DNA from: Serendipita indica DSM 11827
Lineage: Eukaryota; Basidiomycota; Agaricomycetes; Sebacinales; Serendipitaceae
Assembly (NCBI GenBank): GCA_910890315.1
Contig: CAJVGD010000011.1
Location: forward strand, 806,001 to 870,000
Direction of reading: 5' to 3'
Length of the DNA stretch: 64,000 nt
Shown here: positions 36,301 through 48,620 of the stretch, piece by piece
Position numbering within the stretch: the stretch's first letter is position 1
Layout: each line of letters starts with the position of its first letter
The notes under the pieces: model-generated
Database searches by the model: none
Told to the model about the DNA's origin: nothing
What the model saw: the letters and a program-made list of their open reading frames with translations, nothing else
Translations under genes and position numbers: made by a program

Positions 36301-39160
36301 ATGCCGCACTCTACGCATAAACCCAAGATCCTCGACACAGAGGCCCAGGCGAATCTTCCCAAGTTGCCTGTCCCAGAGCTCGAGGAGACGTGTCGGCGAT
36401 ACCTCGCAGCGCTCCAGGAGCTCCAGGATGAAGACGAGCATGAAGCGACCAAGAAGGCGGTCGATGACTTTCTTCATGGCGATGGACCAAGGATTCAGGC
36501 CAAGCTCAAGGAATGGGCCGCCTCCCAGGACAGGTGCGTGCGTCGCTAAGCGTATTGCGCCTTCTAACGAGAACTATTATACTAGCTATATTGAAGAGTT
36601 TTGGTTTGTGCATTCAAACGATTGATAGTAATAGCCACTGACGCGAGCCACAGGTACGAGTCGTATCTCTCGCATTCGGATCCTGTAGTCTTGGCGTTGA
36701 ACCCGTTTTTTGTCCTCGAGTGAGTTTGTTCTCATAGTAAAGGTGTCCCTGTCTAATATTATCTCAGAGATGACCCAACACCGTCCCGTGGCACACAACT
36801 CCCCCGTGCAGCGTCACTCATTGTTTCATCACTCGGCTTTGTTCATGATCTCCGCGAGGGGCTGCTCAGCCCAGATACCGTTCGTGGAAAGGCGCTCGAT
36901 ATGGACCAATACACGCGTCTCTTTGGAACGGCGCGTGTACCAACGAACCGAGGATGCCGCATGGACGTCGACGAAGGCTCGCGGCATATTGTCGTCATTC
37001 GCCGTGGTCAATTCTGTACGTGCCTTCTTAGACTCAGTCTATTCTTGGACTCACATTTCCGAAAGACCACTTTGACGTGCTTGATTCGGCCAATCGACCA
37101 GTGCTCACAGAACGAGAGATCCTACGCAATCTCGAGGCAATCTGCTCAGATGCCGAGACTGTACCACTGAACGAGGTTGCCAGTTCGAGTATGGGCGTGC
37201 TCACGACGGAGAACCGCAAAGTATGGAACCGACTACGCAACGTCCTGATCTCAGACGAGGCCAATCGAGAATGTCTCCAGGTCGTGGATGACGCGCTGTT
37301 TGTTGTATGCTTGGACGACGTTGCACCGGACAATGTGGCAGAGCTATGCAGCAATTTCCTCTGCGGGACATATCAGCTCAACGGGGGTGTCCAGGTCGGC
37401 ACTTGCACCAACCGGTGGTACGACAAGGTACGTTGTCTCCATTCCAATGTATCATCTACTGAGTGTTTGATAACAGCTCCAAATTATTGTCTGTGCAAAC
37501 GGGACAGCTGGTATCAACTTTGAACATACGGGTGTCGACGGTCATACCGTTCTACGCTTTGCAGCAGACGTATTCACCGAGGGGTTAATGCTCATGGCAC
37601 GCTCGATCAATCCCGCAGCACCGACACTCTTTCACGCCAAACTGAGTCCGCACGCTAAGAGTTACAAGCCATCCAAGGGCGCAAAGAAGGAGGATATCAT
37701 TCATGGCCCGAAAGAGCATATCGACACGACGCCCAAGAAGCTCGAGTGGCATCTGGTTCCGGAGCTTCGTGCGGGTATCCGATTTGCGGAACGCAGAATC
37801 TCGGACCTGATTTGTCAAAATGACTGTCAGGAGTTGGAATTCAAAGGCTATGGCAAAGATTTCATTACCCGCCATGGGTTCAGTCCAGATGCATTCGTCC
37901 AGATGGCGTTCCAGGCTGCATACTATGGGTATGTCGCCAGCATGTTTCTTTGCGGTTCTGATAAATTGCAGGCTGTATGGGCGAACTGAATGCACGTATG
38001 AACCAGCCATGACCAAGGCCTTTTTACACGGACGCACCGAGGCCATTCGCACAGTTCAACCCACAAGTGTCACATTTACAAAGGTTTGTTCGGGTTCTCA
38101 TACCAAACCTTTCTTATTGGCAATAGACGTTCTTCTCCGAGTCGAGTATTGAGCAAAAGATCGACACGCTCCGCAAGGCTTGTGCTGCCCACGTGAAGCT
38201 AACACGCGAGTGTAGCGCTGGATATGGACAGGACAGGTACAGATTCCCCGGGTTTTCTCTATGATTGGGACTGACCCTACTAATTAGGCATCTTTACGCC
38301 CTATACTGCCTCTTGCAGCGCGAAATCAATGAGTCGTCTCGAAGCCCATCACCGAGCACCCAAAGTCCGAAGATCAATGGCAAGACAAAGATTACTGCAG
38401 GCGGAGAGGGGTATACAAATGGAGATACCACAGCCAATGCAAACAACGAGGTCAATGTCGAACCAACCGCGTCTGGACACGCGACGGCATTGCCTGCCAT
38501 CTTTACGGACCATGGATGGAGTATCCTTAACACGTCGATTATCTCGACGTCGAATTGTGGCAATCCCGCTCTGAGGTTGTTTGGATTCGGGCCGGTCGCG
38601 GCTGACGGGTATGGTATTGGATATATTATCAAAGATGATGGTATTTCAATGTAAGTGTCAGATTCGTTGACTCGACTTCAAATGGCTGATGATTTGACAT
38701 AGCTGTGCGTCGTCCAAGCACCTTCAGACACGCCGATTCTTGGACACCATGAAGCAGTATTTGCTTGATGTGCAAAGGATGATTATTCAGCTTCATCGAC
38801 AGGCAAATGAGCGACCTAAGCCACTCGAGCCACAGAAGCAGCACGGACGTACGCAGAGCAGACCCACCAATTCTATTCCCAACGGGCTGAAACCTGTGGA
38901 TGGTATGGAGAAGAAGATTGTGGTGAAGCGTGCAGGTAGCCACGTCCGTCTTGCCAATTTGGAGACCAACGAGGAAGAGGATGTAGACGTTGACCTATTG
39001 AGTGGGTATTTTCTACTTGATCACTTGGTCAGGGAAGAGTTACTGACACTAGTCTATAGCCTCTGGGTACTCATTCTTCGATTCAGGAGACGTCGAAGTG
39101 TTCCAGCCGCAGCGGCGCCGTCCAACTGTAGGGCGTGTTCTTCGATTGGCAGAGTATTAA
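36301..39160 (+). CDS. Carnitine O-acyltransferase, copy B (intact)
   Basis: Multi-exon fungal choline/carnitine acyltransferase starting at the first in-frame ATG, 36301 (MPHSTHKPKILDTEAQANLP). An open frame reaches back to about 36145 without an ATG. Blocks in order: LPKLPVPELEETCRRYLAAL, DPVVLALNPFFVLEDDPTPS, MDQYTRLFGTARVPTNRGCR, the histidine motif NFEHTGVDGHTVLRFAADVF with the catalytic His, ADGYGIGYIIKDDGIS and a C-terminal segment ending RVLRLAEY. It transfers acyl groups between CoA and carnitine in mitochondria, peroxisomes or cytosol. Unlike copy A it has the full CTTCCCAAG, so the frame is open from start to stop. The upstream region matches that of copy A, so regulation may be shared. 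Confidence 0.92.
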
Positions 39161-39222
39161 CGGGAGATTGAGCGACAATACAAACAAGATGTATGTAAGG
39201 ATGTATAACAGTGATCGTACAT

Positions 39223-39647
39223 ATTGCACCCTCACTGCGTCGTCGCCTGGACGCTTCTTCGATGGTGCCAAAGACGTATAGGCGTTCAGATGAGCTATAT
39301 CGCGGTAAATTGCGATCTCACATTGCAAGATCTAGAACAGTCCTCAGGGATGCCGTGGAAGTCCGAGTCTGACAAGAACTTGAAACCGGATCGCCGGGCT
39401 GCGCTTCTGCTACGCTGTACGTAAGCGCATATAATCTTCATCGCTTTGATTCAACGTTGAACGCGTCTGGCACAGGGTTCGTCGGAGGTTTGTCATTTAC
39501 GGACGTCCGAGGTGCTGCGTATCGGCGCTGGGCCGGACCAAAATCACTATAAAGGCCGAGGATAAAAGATAGGAAACGATATTACCAAACGCTCTACCTT
39601 TAAGTCTCCCAATATCGTGCCTCGGTTCACGCTTCAATTCGACCGCC
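39223..39647. other. Intergenic region between arm B and SDR-1
   Basis: 425 bases. A TATAAAG at 39548-39554 lies about 94 bases upstream of the SDR-1 ATG and may be its TATA box. The remainder shows only short frames of no clear meaning. Confidence 0.4.
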
Positions 39648-40744
39648 ATGTTCTACTGGATGCCATCAAGGTCGAACATCGCTGCAGCTACTGTTGCTAA
39701 TGCTCTGTTCCAGCCTACGAGGCGACCAGTCGGTCTCTTCTTTGGTGGGACATCTGGGATTGGGCAAGCGATGGCACGTTTTCTTATTAACCACATGATA
39801 ATTACAAGTATCCTTATTCGTTTCTTAGGCTGAACAGCTTGCTCGTCAAACAAATGGGCGAGCGCATATTGTCCTTCTCGGGCGAAATGAACAAGCCGCA
39901 CAAAAGATCATCGACGGGTTCCCCAAAACCGACGCGTCAACGCCAGAAGACCAAGCGTCCAAGTACTCGTTCGTCAAGGTGGATGCCACTTCCATGTCCT
40001 CTGTGCGCGACGCCGCCGCGACGCTTTCCAAGGAATTGGACAAGGTCAATTTTATCGTAGCCACGACGGGCTTCCTGAGTATGAAGGGAAGGGATGAGAC
40101 GAGCGAAGGCATAGATAAGAAGCTCGCATGCAACTTCTACGCGCGCTTCCGCTTTGTCCATGATTTACTCCCGCTTGTGCAAAAGGCTGCAGAGGGTGGA
40201 GAAACTACGGGTGTGATGAGTGTATTATCTGCTGGACGAGGTGGACCAGTCGAGCTTGATAACCTTGGGCTCGTCAGGGGTTATAGCCTGGCTCGGGGAG
40301 AGACGCATGCCGTCACATACAATGATGCCGCCATCGAGGTACGCGCGTTCATTATTTGCCTGTTCAATCTGACTTGTCTCAGGAATTCGCCGCAAGATAC
40401 CCGCAAATCCGATTCTATCACTCGTTTCCGGGAGTCGTCACCACACCTGGTGCTAAAGCATTCCCTGGAGCATCTCTCATCCTTCCTGCGATCAAGTTCA
40501 TGACATTTTCACCCCAGGAATGCGCCCAGGTACGCGTGGGTCTTTGTTCACCAAGGGTGTATTTCTGACCGTTTTCTTGTAGATTATGTGGTGGAGATTG
40601 TGGAGCAACGAATATCCATGGACAAGCGGTGCTCATCAAATCAACCATCGCGGATTAGAAGTCACGCATAACCCATACGTGACAGAGCAGACTCAAAAGG
40701 CCATTTGGGAGCATGCGATCCAAATGACAAGTCCATATGCATAG
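39648..40744 (+). CDS. Short-chain dehydrogenase/reductase, paralogue SDR-1
   Basis: Four exons (39648-39773, 39829-40338, 40383-40529, 40583-40744) encode 314 residues. The cofactor motif is GLFFGGTSGIGQAM. Conserved family blocks are KGRDETSEGIDKKLACNFYA, GVMSVLSAGRGGPVE, RFYHSFPGVVTTPGAKAF and IMWWRLWSNEYPWTSG. At the usual YxxxK position it has YSLAR, with Arg for Lys. It is one of five paralogues in the window and the only one on the plus strand, next to arm B. The first intron has a GC donor (ATG then gcacgt); paralogues 2, 3 and 4 have GT at the same site. It lacks the N-terminal extension of SDR-3. NAD(P)-dependent redox activity is likely; the substrate is unknown. Confidence 0.85.
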
Positions 40745-41665
40745 ATCCATAAATTTCCACCAGTTTAATTCGTGATTCCGTAGTCCGTTTCCATACATCG
40801 AGAATAGGCCTATTGTACAATTAGTACCATGTTTTCATACTCATATCATGCTCCTATTCACCGAATACATATACTGCTCACAGAATTTCGGCAAGGAAAT
40901 TCTTGGGAACTGAACGCGATAACTTGGCCCCTTCAACGTCGACCGGTTCACTTCCAAGTAAACATCTCTCCATTGAAGACGAACCTTCTAATAGGACATA
41001 TCTGAGATTTAGTTAGTCAGACAATCTAGGTTAAACCGTTGAAACACATGATATATATTGGCCCGGATTCGGTGGACGAGGACACTTAGCGCACATTTAT
41101 CCGTTGATTTCTGTTGCTCTTATTGTTTACTGTTCCTTAGTGATGAGAATAGCTGGGCCGTGGAGGAAGACGAGTCTTGGAAGCGGCCCGCTTCTACTGA
41201 AGACATTCGTTGCAGAGCAGGACTTCCGCAAGTTTCATTCCACCCACTTCATAAGGACATTTCACATGCCAGCATAGGGTCGCTGGGATTCTCCGCTCAA
41301 GTGTTTGGGCTCCCCTGGTTCTCACAAGACGGGGTATCTCGTTGTCCTACAACGCGGAACATTGCGGAAAACGTTTGGCAATCTCGAGCGAAATACGAAG
41401 AGAAGTGGCGCTTCAAGCGAACTTTGTATGCACCAGGATGTCACGGAAGCATGTGGACGCAGAGGATCCCAACTAGTCACCCATTCTACGAATGAACAGC
41501 ATAGCCTCGGCTTGTTGTTGTCCAATTACACTTGGCCCCGACTTGATCCGGCAGTTTTGCGGGGAAAGCGTCTGTGAACGAATCGAACATCATCCGCGCT
41601 ATATAACGTCCAGATCGACCCGCATCCACAATATGCTCCCACGGCAACACATCTCCACCGACGCC
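40745..41665. other. Intergenic region upstream of the BBE-type oxidase
   Basis: 921 bases with no convincing gene. Frames around 41058-41577 lack domain-like sequence. TATAA at 41602-41606 lies about 60 bases before the preferred oxidase start and is a good core promoter candidate. Confidence 0.45.
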
Positions 41666-43565
41666 ATGGGCAACTTTCTGTCCAAGGGACTCCCGACTGA
41701 CTCGCCAAATCACTCTGATGCTACCTCTCAGCAAAACGGGAAACTTGGCCACCAAAAAGGCAAATCTTTGACCGAGGACTTGAGCTCTGCGCGTCAGTTT
41801 GTCGCGTCGCTACTCGACGGGTCGTATCAAGGCGGCGACCTAGAGGCCTTCACCTCGGCACATCCCTCCTACAACCAGGTGTCCAAGGCATTCAATAAAC
41901 GACTGGATCCGAAGCCAGACCTTATTGTCTGCCCTCGCACGCAGCAAGAATTATCACAACTACTGCAAAAGGTGTACCAGGCAAAGGCGTCAGGAGCACC
42001 TGGTAGCTCACTCGTCCGCGTCGTGATGCGTTCAGGTGGCCACCACTACGGCGCATTCAGCTCTGGTAGCGCGGATGGTGACGAGTTGAATACCGCCGTG
42101 GTGGTCATAGATCTCAAGGCCTTTGCAACGGTTGAGTACGACGCCTCCTCGGAAGTGGTGACAATTGGAGCCGGGACGCGCTTGGGGAGGGTGGCGGAAA
42201 AGCTATGGGAGCATCGTCGGGCCCTTCCACGTATGTAAATTTTACACGGCTAATCTCTTTCATTATGCTTCGTTTGACTCATTGACTCATTGACGTTAAC
42301 CCAGATGGTGTCTGTCCCACTGTTGGCATTGGCGGACACGCTGCGCACGGTGGATTCGGATTTACCTCGCGTGCATGGGGACTCACGTTGGATCGAATCG
42401 TGGAGATTGAGGCCGTCCTCGCGGATGGAAGCATTGTGATAGCCTCGGAGAAGCAGAACGACGACCTGTTCTGGGCCCTTCGCGGTGCTGGGCCGTCGTT
42501 CGCGGTCATTACCGTACGTCTAAGCGGCTCACGGGTCACCGGGGTCCCTGAGGCTGACTATTTCACAGACGTACAAACTCCTTACAGTACCTGTGCCTGC
42601 CGCCAACTCATATTTTGCTTATGAATGGCCCGACGTTCGGCCCGAAGATTCTTCAAAGCTTCTTCGGCATTATCAGGAGTGGATGTCGTCTGTTCCAGCT
42701 GAGCTAGGAATGGCATTTATGCTCCTGCCAGGCTCAAGGCCGGGGGTTAATAAGCTGTACATGAACGGTATGGCACAAAAAAAGGCTCTCACTACGTACT
42801 AAATTGAACCTAGGCCAGTATCTCGGAGACTGGGACGGACTGAGAGCTGCCCTGACTCCGTTACTCCAACTGTTCCATGAAATGTTAGGGCAGCCAAGTG
42901 AGACGAACGAGAAAAGCTATACCTGGCCGGAGATGATGGTTCAACTGGGCCAGGGAACAGGTACCTCCGACACATTTTACGCCTCGTCGCTCGCCATTCA
43001 CGAGGGCCACGAAATGGATGAGAAACAATGTCTGGCTTTTACAACGTACCTCGCGCAGAATGGATGCAGAGATAAAACGGAATGGTTTGTGATGGCCGAC
43101 AACTGGTAGGAACTCCCTCTCTCTCCAGAAATCTCACTCATGGTCCATAGGGGCGGTCAACATTCCGTCATTAACCGCGTTCCGAAGGACAAAATGGCGT
43201 GTAATGCTCGATCAAATCTCTATCTCTGGCAATTCTATACGCGTATGCTTGATCGGCAACCGCCATTCGACAATAGTGGCATCGAGTTTGTCAAAGGAAT
43301 GCTAGACTCCATCGTCAACTCTCGTTCACAGGAAGAGGGAACAACTTGGACGTACAGCTCCAATGTCAAGTGAGTAACATGCGTGGTTCCCAAAATTGTG
43401 TTACTGATGTCGCACGCTAGCTACCCAGATGCGGAAATGTCTCGCGAAGAGGCACAGAAGATGTACTACGGAGATAAAGTAGACAAGCTCAGACAAATCA
43501 AGACAAAATACGACCCACACGATGTGTTCTCCTACAAACAATCCATTCAACCGTTGTCAAATTGA
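41666..43565 (+). CDS. FAD-linked oxidase, BBE/PCMH type
   Basis: Six exons (41666-42230, 42305-42513, 42569-42767, 42814-43105, 43151-43369, 43421-43565) encode 542 residues. The start at 41666 (gccATGG context, MGNFLSKG) is preferred to an in-frame ATG at 41633. The FAD-binding PCMH domain shows PDLIVCPRTQQELSQLL and VVMRSGGHHYGAF with the His for covalent flavin. HGVCPTVGIGGHAAHGGFGF supplies the Cys expected for the second flavin bond. The C-terminal berberine-bridge block is KLRQIKTKYDPHDVFSYKQS. Such enzymes oxidise alcohols, sugars or alkaloid-like molecules with O2, giving H2O2. No signal peptide is evident, so it may be intracellular. MGNFLS could in principle be myristoylated. Confidence 0.88.
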
Positions 43566-43797
43566 AGCATGATATTTGTATTTAGCATCGATCCTGTTAT
43601 GTATCGTGATTATTGAATGTTGTTCATTTGATTCTAGAAATAAGCGGATCGGAGATTAGAGCAACTTCGACCTGGCTTCCAACTGGGTACAACCTCGCCT
43701 CTCCCGATATCTACGGGGCTGTATTTTTACCGACAGAAACTACTCCGCTAGGTTTTCGAAACCGTGTGTCAGACGCTTTAGGACACAGGCGCCAATC

Positions 43798-45765
43798 ATG
43801 GACCCATCAACGACCGAGATACAAGTCCAACCTCAATATCATGATTCAAATGGTCCTGCTTCTCAATCTAATAATACCAAGACCTCAAGCAGAGAGCCCA
43901 AAGTCAAAACTCACCGTCAAAAAAAGGCCGACCCACCGCCGATTCCTTCGAGACCTTATCACCGACTGCCTTTCGCGACTTTCAACGTCGATGTATCAAC
44001 ATTGGATAGATCTAATGGATTCGGACCAAGACTGGGGACATTCACACTAAGAAGACCCAGAGCTACCCCATGGACTTATCAAGCCCAGGTAGTGCAAAGT
44101 GCAAGCAGTGAAAAGGGGGAAGATGTAATCGAGATTCGGACCCCTGGGATGATTGCAGGCGCCTCGAGGGGTATCGTCAAGCATCTCTCTCGCGACAACG
44201 TCGCGCTTGCCAGAGGTTTGTCGTGGATTCATATACCCCTTGAAGACTTGTAGGTCCTCGTATTGACTTCTATCCTCGACTGATTCCCATTCAGCTTAGA
44301 GCATCCGACTCCAATTCCCGCACTCCATCCCGCGACTTTACCACTACACACATATCTCACCCACCCGCTCGAGTCACACATACTATCACTCTGTCTTCGA
44401 GACCACAACGACAATCAGAATATGCCCGCCAACACCAATGCCTGGGTTCAGGCCAAAACGGTTAGGGGTGTGCGCAAAGTTTCAATCAACGATTGGATCC
44501 TATGGACCAAAGCATTGCGTCCGGACCTTGTCTGGGCGTTTGTCGACATTCCAAAGACGTTGCTGAGTTCCTCGAATTCTCAAGAAGGTGGGGTGGATGA
44601 GATGAGCGTTGTCAAAGGCGAGGGACGACAGACGAGCCAGAAGAGGATCGTGAAATGTTTGGAGCGGAGCACGGGCTGGGTTACGAAACTCATGGGTGGG
44701 CTCTTGGAAGACGAACAGAATACAATGGTGGATGGCGAAGCGAGAAAACGACCTCCGATCATCGTTCCTTTAATAGGAGGCTGCGATGGGAGAGCACGAG
44801 ACGAGTTCGCGAGGTCGCTGGTCGAACCACTGGATAGAGGGGATCGAGCAGAGGCTGGCGGTCTTAGAACACTTGACGAAGGGATATTCGGGTATGCCAT
44901 TGAGATGGTAGACCTTCCGACCAACACATATGGTACTGCACCATCACCCATCACCCATCACGAAGCGGACCGAACCAATACTCTTACCGACCTCGTTTTG
45001 ACCTCCCTTGAACCGCTTGACTCATCGAAACTGCGCATAGCACATTCTACCCCCTCTCCGCATGCTATATTGCGGCTCATTGATGAGTGCGGAATGGACC
45101 TGTTTGATGCTCCATGGGTCGCAGAGGCGGCTGATCTCGGGATTGTCCTGGACTTTTCATTCCCAGTGCCAACAATGGAAGGGAACAAAGCCAGAGCTCT
45201 TGGGCACAATCTGTTCGAGGAGCAGTATGCATTGGATTTTTCGCCGTTGGGCTCGACGCCATCTTGGCCTTGCGATCCTACGTTCCACAAGGGGCCGATA
45301 TTGCATAGCTCACTTGATGACCAACAATGGGAATCGGAGGTCGCGGGAGGATCCACGAGGCCCTTCTCCAAGGCATACATTCATCACTTACTGCACACGC
45401 ACGAGATGAGCGCTTACTCACTTCTTCATCTCCACAACCTCGCCGTTATGGATCAGTTCTTTACCGACATCCGAACTTTCCTCTCGGAATCTGATAGAAG
45501 TGCGTTCAGGGAGGAGATTGGCCGATTTTATGAAGTATATCAGCTACCGGAGACTCTCTTCGATGGTGCAAAGGTTCGATGGAAAGAGGTCGAGGATGCG
45601 AGAGGCAAAGGACGACTGAAGAGGGAACGCGAGGCACTTTCGAGTGCAGCAGCTGTATTGGGGGATCATGCACTTGTTGAAAACTCACAAAGCGGCGAAG
45701 CAACTCCACGGGCGAGTGACATCGCTACTGCCGTGGTTTTGGAGGCTGTAGAGGATACAACCTAG
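43798..45765 (+). CDS. Queuine tRNA-ribosyltransferase accessory subunit 2 (QTRT2)-like
   Basis: Two exons (43798-44249 and 44295-45765) encode 640 residues, longer than animal QTRT2 (about 415). An N-terminal basic, Pro-rich tail precedes the TGT-type barrel. Recognisable parts are TPGMIAGASRGIVKHL, KTVRGVRKVSINDWILWTKA, the mid-barrel MDLFDAPWVAEAADLGI and C-terminal KAYIHHLLHTHEMSAYSLLH then LHNLAVMDQFFTDIR. QTRT2 pairs with QTRT1 to insert queuine at position 34 of GUN-anticodon tRNAs. The family zinc site CxCxxC is altered: the matching segment is WPCDPTFHKGPI, giving C-x-P-x-x-H. The protein may bind zinc differently, not at all, or have a changed role. Confidence 0.78.
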
Positions 45766-46085
45766 GAGAAGATTTCAAAAGTCTAATAAAGATGTATCTG
45801 CAAACTAGGTGAAACCGTAAAGGGGTGTGGAACAAGTGGATCCACGCGGTTGAAACTCCGACGGCTTTTATAACTTGGTCCCAACTCTGTTTACATTCTC
45901 ATTTTTTTATCCTGTCAAGAATGCTGGAATCAGAGCAAGCACCTAGGTTTGTCACTTTATAGGTTTGGAGATGCAGGGAGATCTAACCCCTTTCATCGCT
46001 TCTCTCCAAACATCCGAACCTGTGGCTAAATGGAATCTAAACCAAACCTTTGGCGGTTCTCCCGTAATCCAGGAGCGCTGGTGTG
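45766..46085. other. Intergenic region with TATA-like element
   Basis: 320 bases between the QTRT2-like gene and the next gene. A TATAA near 45870 and a T-rich stretch at about 45903 are visible. No gene is seen. Confidence 0.35.
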
Positions 46086-48492
46086 ATGGCATTCTTCGAC
46101 ACAAAGCTCTGTACGGCGAGACCTCCGTCGAAGGTTGTGCCTCTGAAGCGACGAAGGTCTCCTTCGCCCTCGCCCTCACGAGCCGTGATGGGCTCCTCGA
46201 CCAAGGGTTCAAAAGTCATTCCATTACGGCTACGGACCTCTAGTAAGTTCAAGAGCGACTTGGGTTGAAATCGAGATTTTGAGTTTTTCAGACCTTTTGG
46301 CATTGATGCCGGGCCTTTTACTCGATGAGCAGCACGAAAACGTTCCAGCGTTTCAAGAGCCTTCAGAGTCGAAGATGGCAGGGAAATCGCATCCAGACAC
46401 TGATGGAGGAAAGCTTGACTGCGCCTCCAGTCAGGAGGCATTCATTCGAAGCGAAGTCGACCACTCAGTCCCGACAAAGTTGACACACGGCAAGGGTGCG
46501 GCCACGGCGCGGTCGGACGGCTCCATTCAATTCGCGTCTGGCCTTGACGCTCCTTGCTTCCGACTCAGCGAGTTTCAGCCATTCTCAAATGATGCTGCTC
46601 GAGACATTTTGCTCAAACCCCCTCGAGAACCAGCATTTGTGCCAGGCTGGATGGACGAAGGAAGGCCGGCATCTGACGATTTCTACACCCAAAGAGAGCA
46701 GAGCTTGAACCAGAGACGGAGGTATAGCGACAAAAACCAACTAAATTTACAACTCATACCAAAAGGGGACGACTTAGAAGGCGAAAACGTGTCTCTTCCG
46801 GTCATGCGGTCCTGTATTAAGCTCCCGGAGGTCATCCAAGGCGTCAAAAGCAGAACAGGTCCCGTCATTTCTCGCTTCCTATCGAGTTTGGGTGAACCCA
46901 TGGAGACCACTTTGCCGAATCTCCCTATCTGGAAATCATGCCACGACGAGGTCCATGAACCAGCAGATCCCTGTCCTGTGGTGGGAGAGGAGGATCGAAG
47001 TGATCAAGCCGCAATCAGGCCGCTGCATGATTCGTGGCCTTCTTCACCAACACCCGGGCTACCTTTGGCGGACTCGAACAACGCGCCAGGTCAATCACCT
47101 CTCTCCTCGACATCCGATGGAGAAGGGTCACCAAGTAAGACTAGTCTATTCACTTGACTTTTTTTTTTTGACCCTTTTATAGTGTCACTGTGCTCGATGC
47201 TCGAAGGCCCTTGTGTGGCACCGGCCCCCTATCAAGGTGAATTGGCTTTGTTGACTCATGCAGCGACCTTGGCCTCCACTGGTATCTCAGTCAATTGGGG
47301 CGGTGATCCTTCTGGGATGATCCCGTCAGCAGCGGATGAAATGGACGACGCCGTTCCGACAGTAGGGTCACTCTTCAATCCGTCAGGCGTTAAGAGCTAT
47401 TACGGCTCCCCAAGGAATATATCTCCTTATTCGACCGCTCTTCTTCTATCGGGCATACAGGAGAGGAACGACGAGGATCCGACCTACGATACAAAACCCC
47501 TAGCAGGAATGGAGAACGCACTGTTCCTTGAGGATGAGCCTGGCGCTCCACTCCTCGGACAACTTTCTCACTCCGAAATGCCCTCCAAAGTACAACTGCT
47601 CTGCGAATATTCGACAGTCGAGCATGACCAACTGCTCGAAGCGTCACTATCGCAGGTCGAGAGGTCGAAGCGAAGATTTCTCGAAGCAATACGAGCAACG
47701 ACATTGCCACAAAAGGATACTCACACCACTAGCGTGGGTTCAAGTCCCTTGAGACGGCAATTGTCACCAAACTCGCTCTCTTCAGAGGGGCATGAAGACA
47801 GGAAGATATATGATCAAGTGAGTGATTAGAGCCTCATAAATCGGCGCTCAAATTCTCCCCTCTAGGACAATAGAAGTCGGCCACATTCTTCAACACTTGT
47901 ATTGGTCACTACCGCGCAGTGGGACGCACAACTTCCATCGCCCGCCAACTCAGTCTTTGGCTGTGATGAAGCAACACACCAAGAGTTGCAAATGCCTTAT
48001 AACGTCGATGCAAATAGTCTCTTCGACGGAGACCTGACCGATGAGGAGACCAGGAGCCACATGGACGAGTCGAGCCTGACCTCGCTGTCTCCCCTCTCTA
48101 TGCGCAACGTTCCACTCCCCGTGACAAACGCACGAGATCGTTCAGTGAAGGGTGGAATAACTCAACTGCTTACACCAGCCTCACTTTCGCCACCTCCCAC
48201 TTCCCGGATCCCTGACCGGACCCAGGATTGTATGCGGTCAATCGTGCCTATGTATACATCAGCGAGGAAGCGAGTCTTGATTCAAGAAATACTGGATGCT
48301 GGCAGCCAATCATCGACCAAGATGGCTGCGTTTGCTCGGCTGCGTCGAATCGGAAAGTCGAGCAACCTCTGCATTGAGGGAGGCGCATACAATCCATTTA
48401 CCGGAAACACAGGCTCTATCAAAAAGGAGACCGAGGATATCCTCGACCGCAATACCCTGATAGCCTTACGGCTTATTCAAACCACTCGCTGA
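46086..48492 (+). CDS. Large disordered Ser/Pro-rich protein, unknown function
   Basis: Four exons (46086-46242, 46292-47134, 47183-47817, 47866-48492) with consistent phases encode 753 residues. The N-terminus has a basic Arg/Ser patch (PLKRRRSPSPSPSRAVMG) that could be a nuclear localisation signal. Most of the chain is Ser, Pro, Asp and Glu rich with little predicted fold. The C-terminal region is more ordered: RKRVLIQEILDAG, STKMAAFARLRRIGKSSNLC and DILDRNTLIALRLIQTTR. I recognise no domain. A nuclear regulatory protein is a guess based on the basic patch and composition. It converges on Dug1 with a gap of about 130 bases. Confidence 0.65.
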
Positions 48493-48620
48493 CCATTTAT
48501 TATCCCGCTCGATCCATGGTGATCACTCTAAAATCTTGTTTACTTTCCTTTTACTTTTGTGTAATTCCTGTTTCATAGCATGTATTTTGACAGCTGATGT
48601 TGAAACCCATTACTCGTTTA

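Larger units (their letters stand above)
35266..39222. repeat. Right arm (B) of the ~4 kb inverted segmental duplication
   Basis: Reverse-oriented copy of 3034-6993. It begins inside the dus3 coding sequence, at the point matching 6993, and ends just past the acyltransferase 3' end. It carries a truncated dus3 piece and a complete carnitine acyltransferase gene. The sequence left of 35266 has no similarity to the rest of dus3. Confidence 0.9.

Noticed and set aside
37034-37354. 106-codon minus-strand frame repeated in both arms (also 4905-5225 on plus)
   Set aside because: Antisense of acyltransferase exons; conserved only because the arms are duplicates.
41058-41577. Plus-strand frames of 90-145 codons upstream of the BBE oxidase
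   Set aside because: No start context, splice support or domain-like sequence.
41492-41665. Longer N-terminus of the BBE oxidase
   Set aside because: A TATA box at 41602 and a strong Kozak ATG at 41666 favour the shorter protein.
46037-46441. 134-codon minus-strand frame
   Set aside because: Antisense to the N-terminal exons of the disordered protein, whose four exons join in phase on the plus strand.
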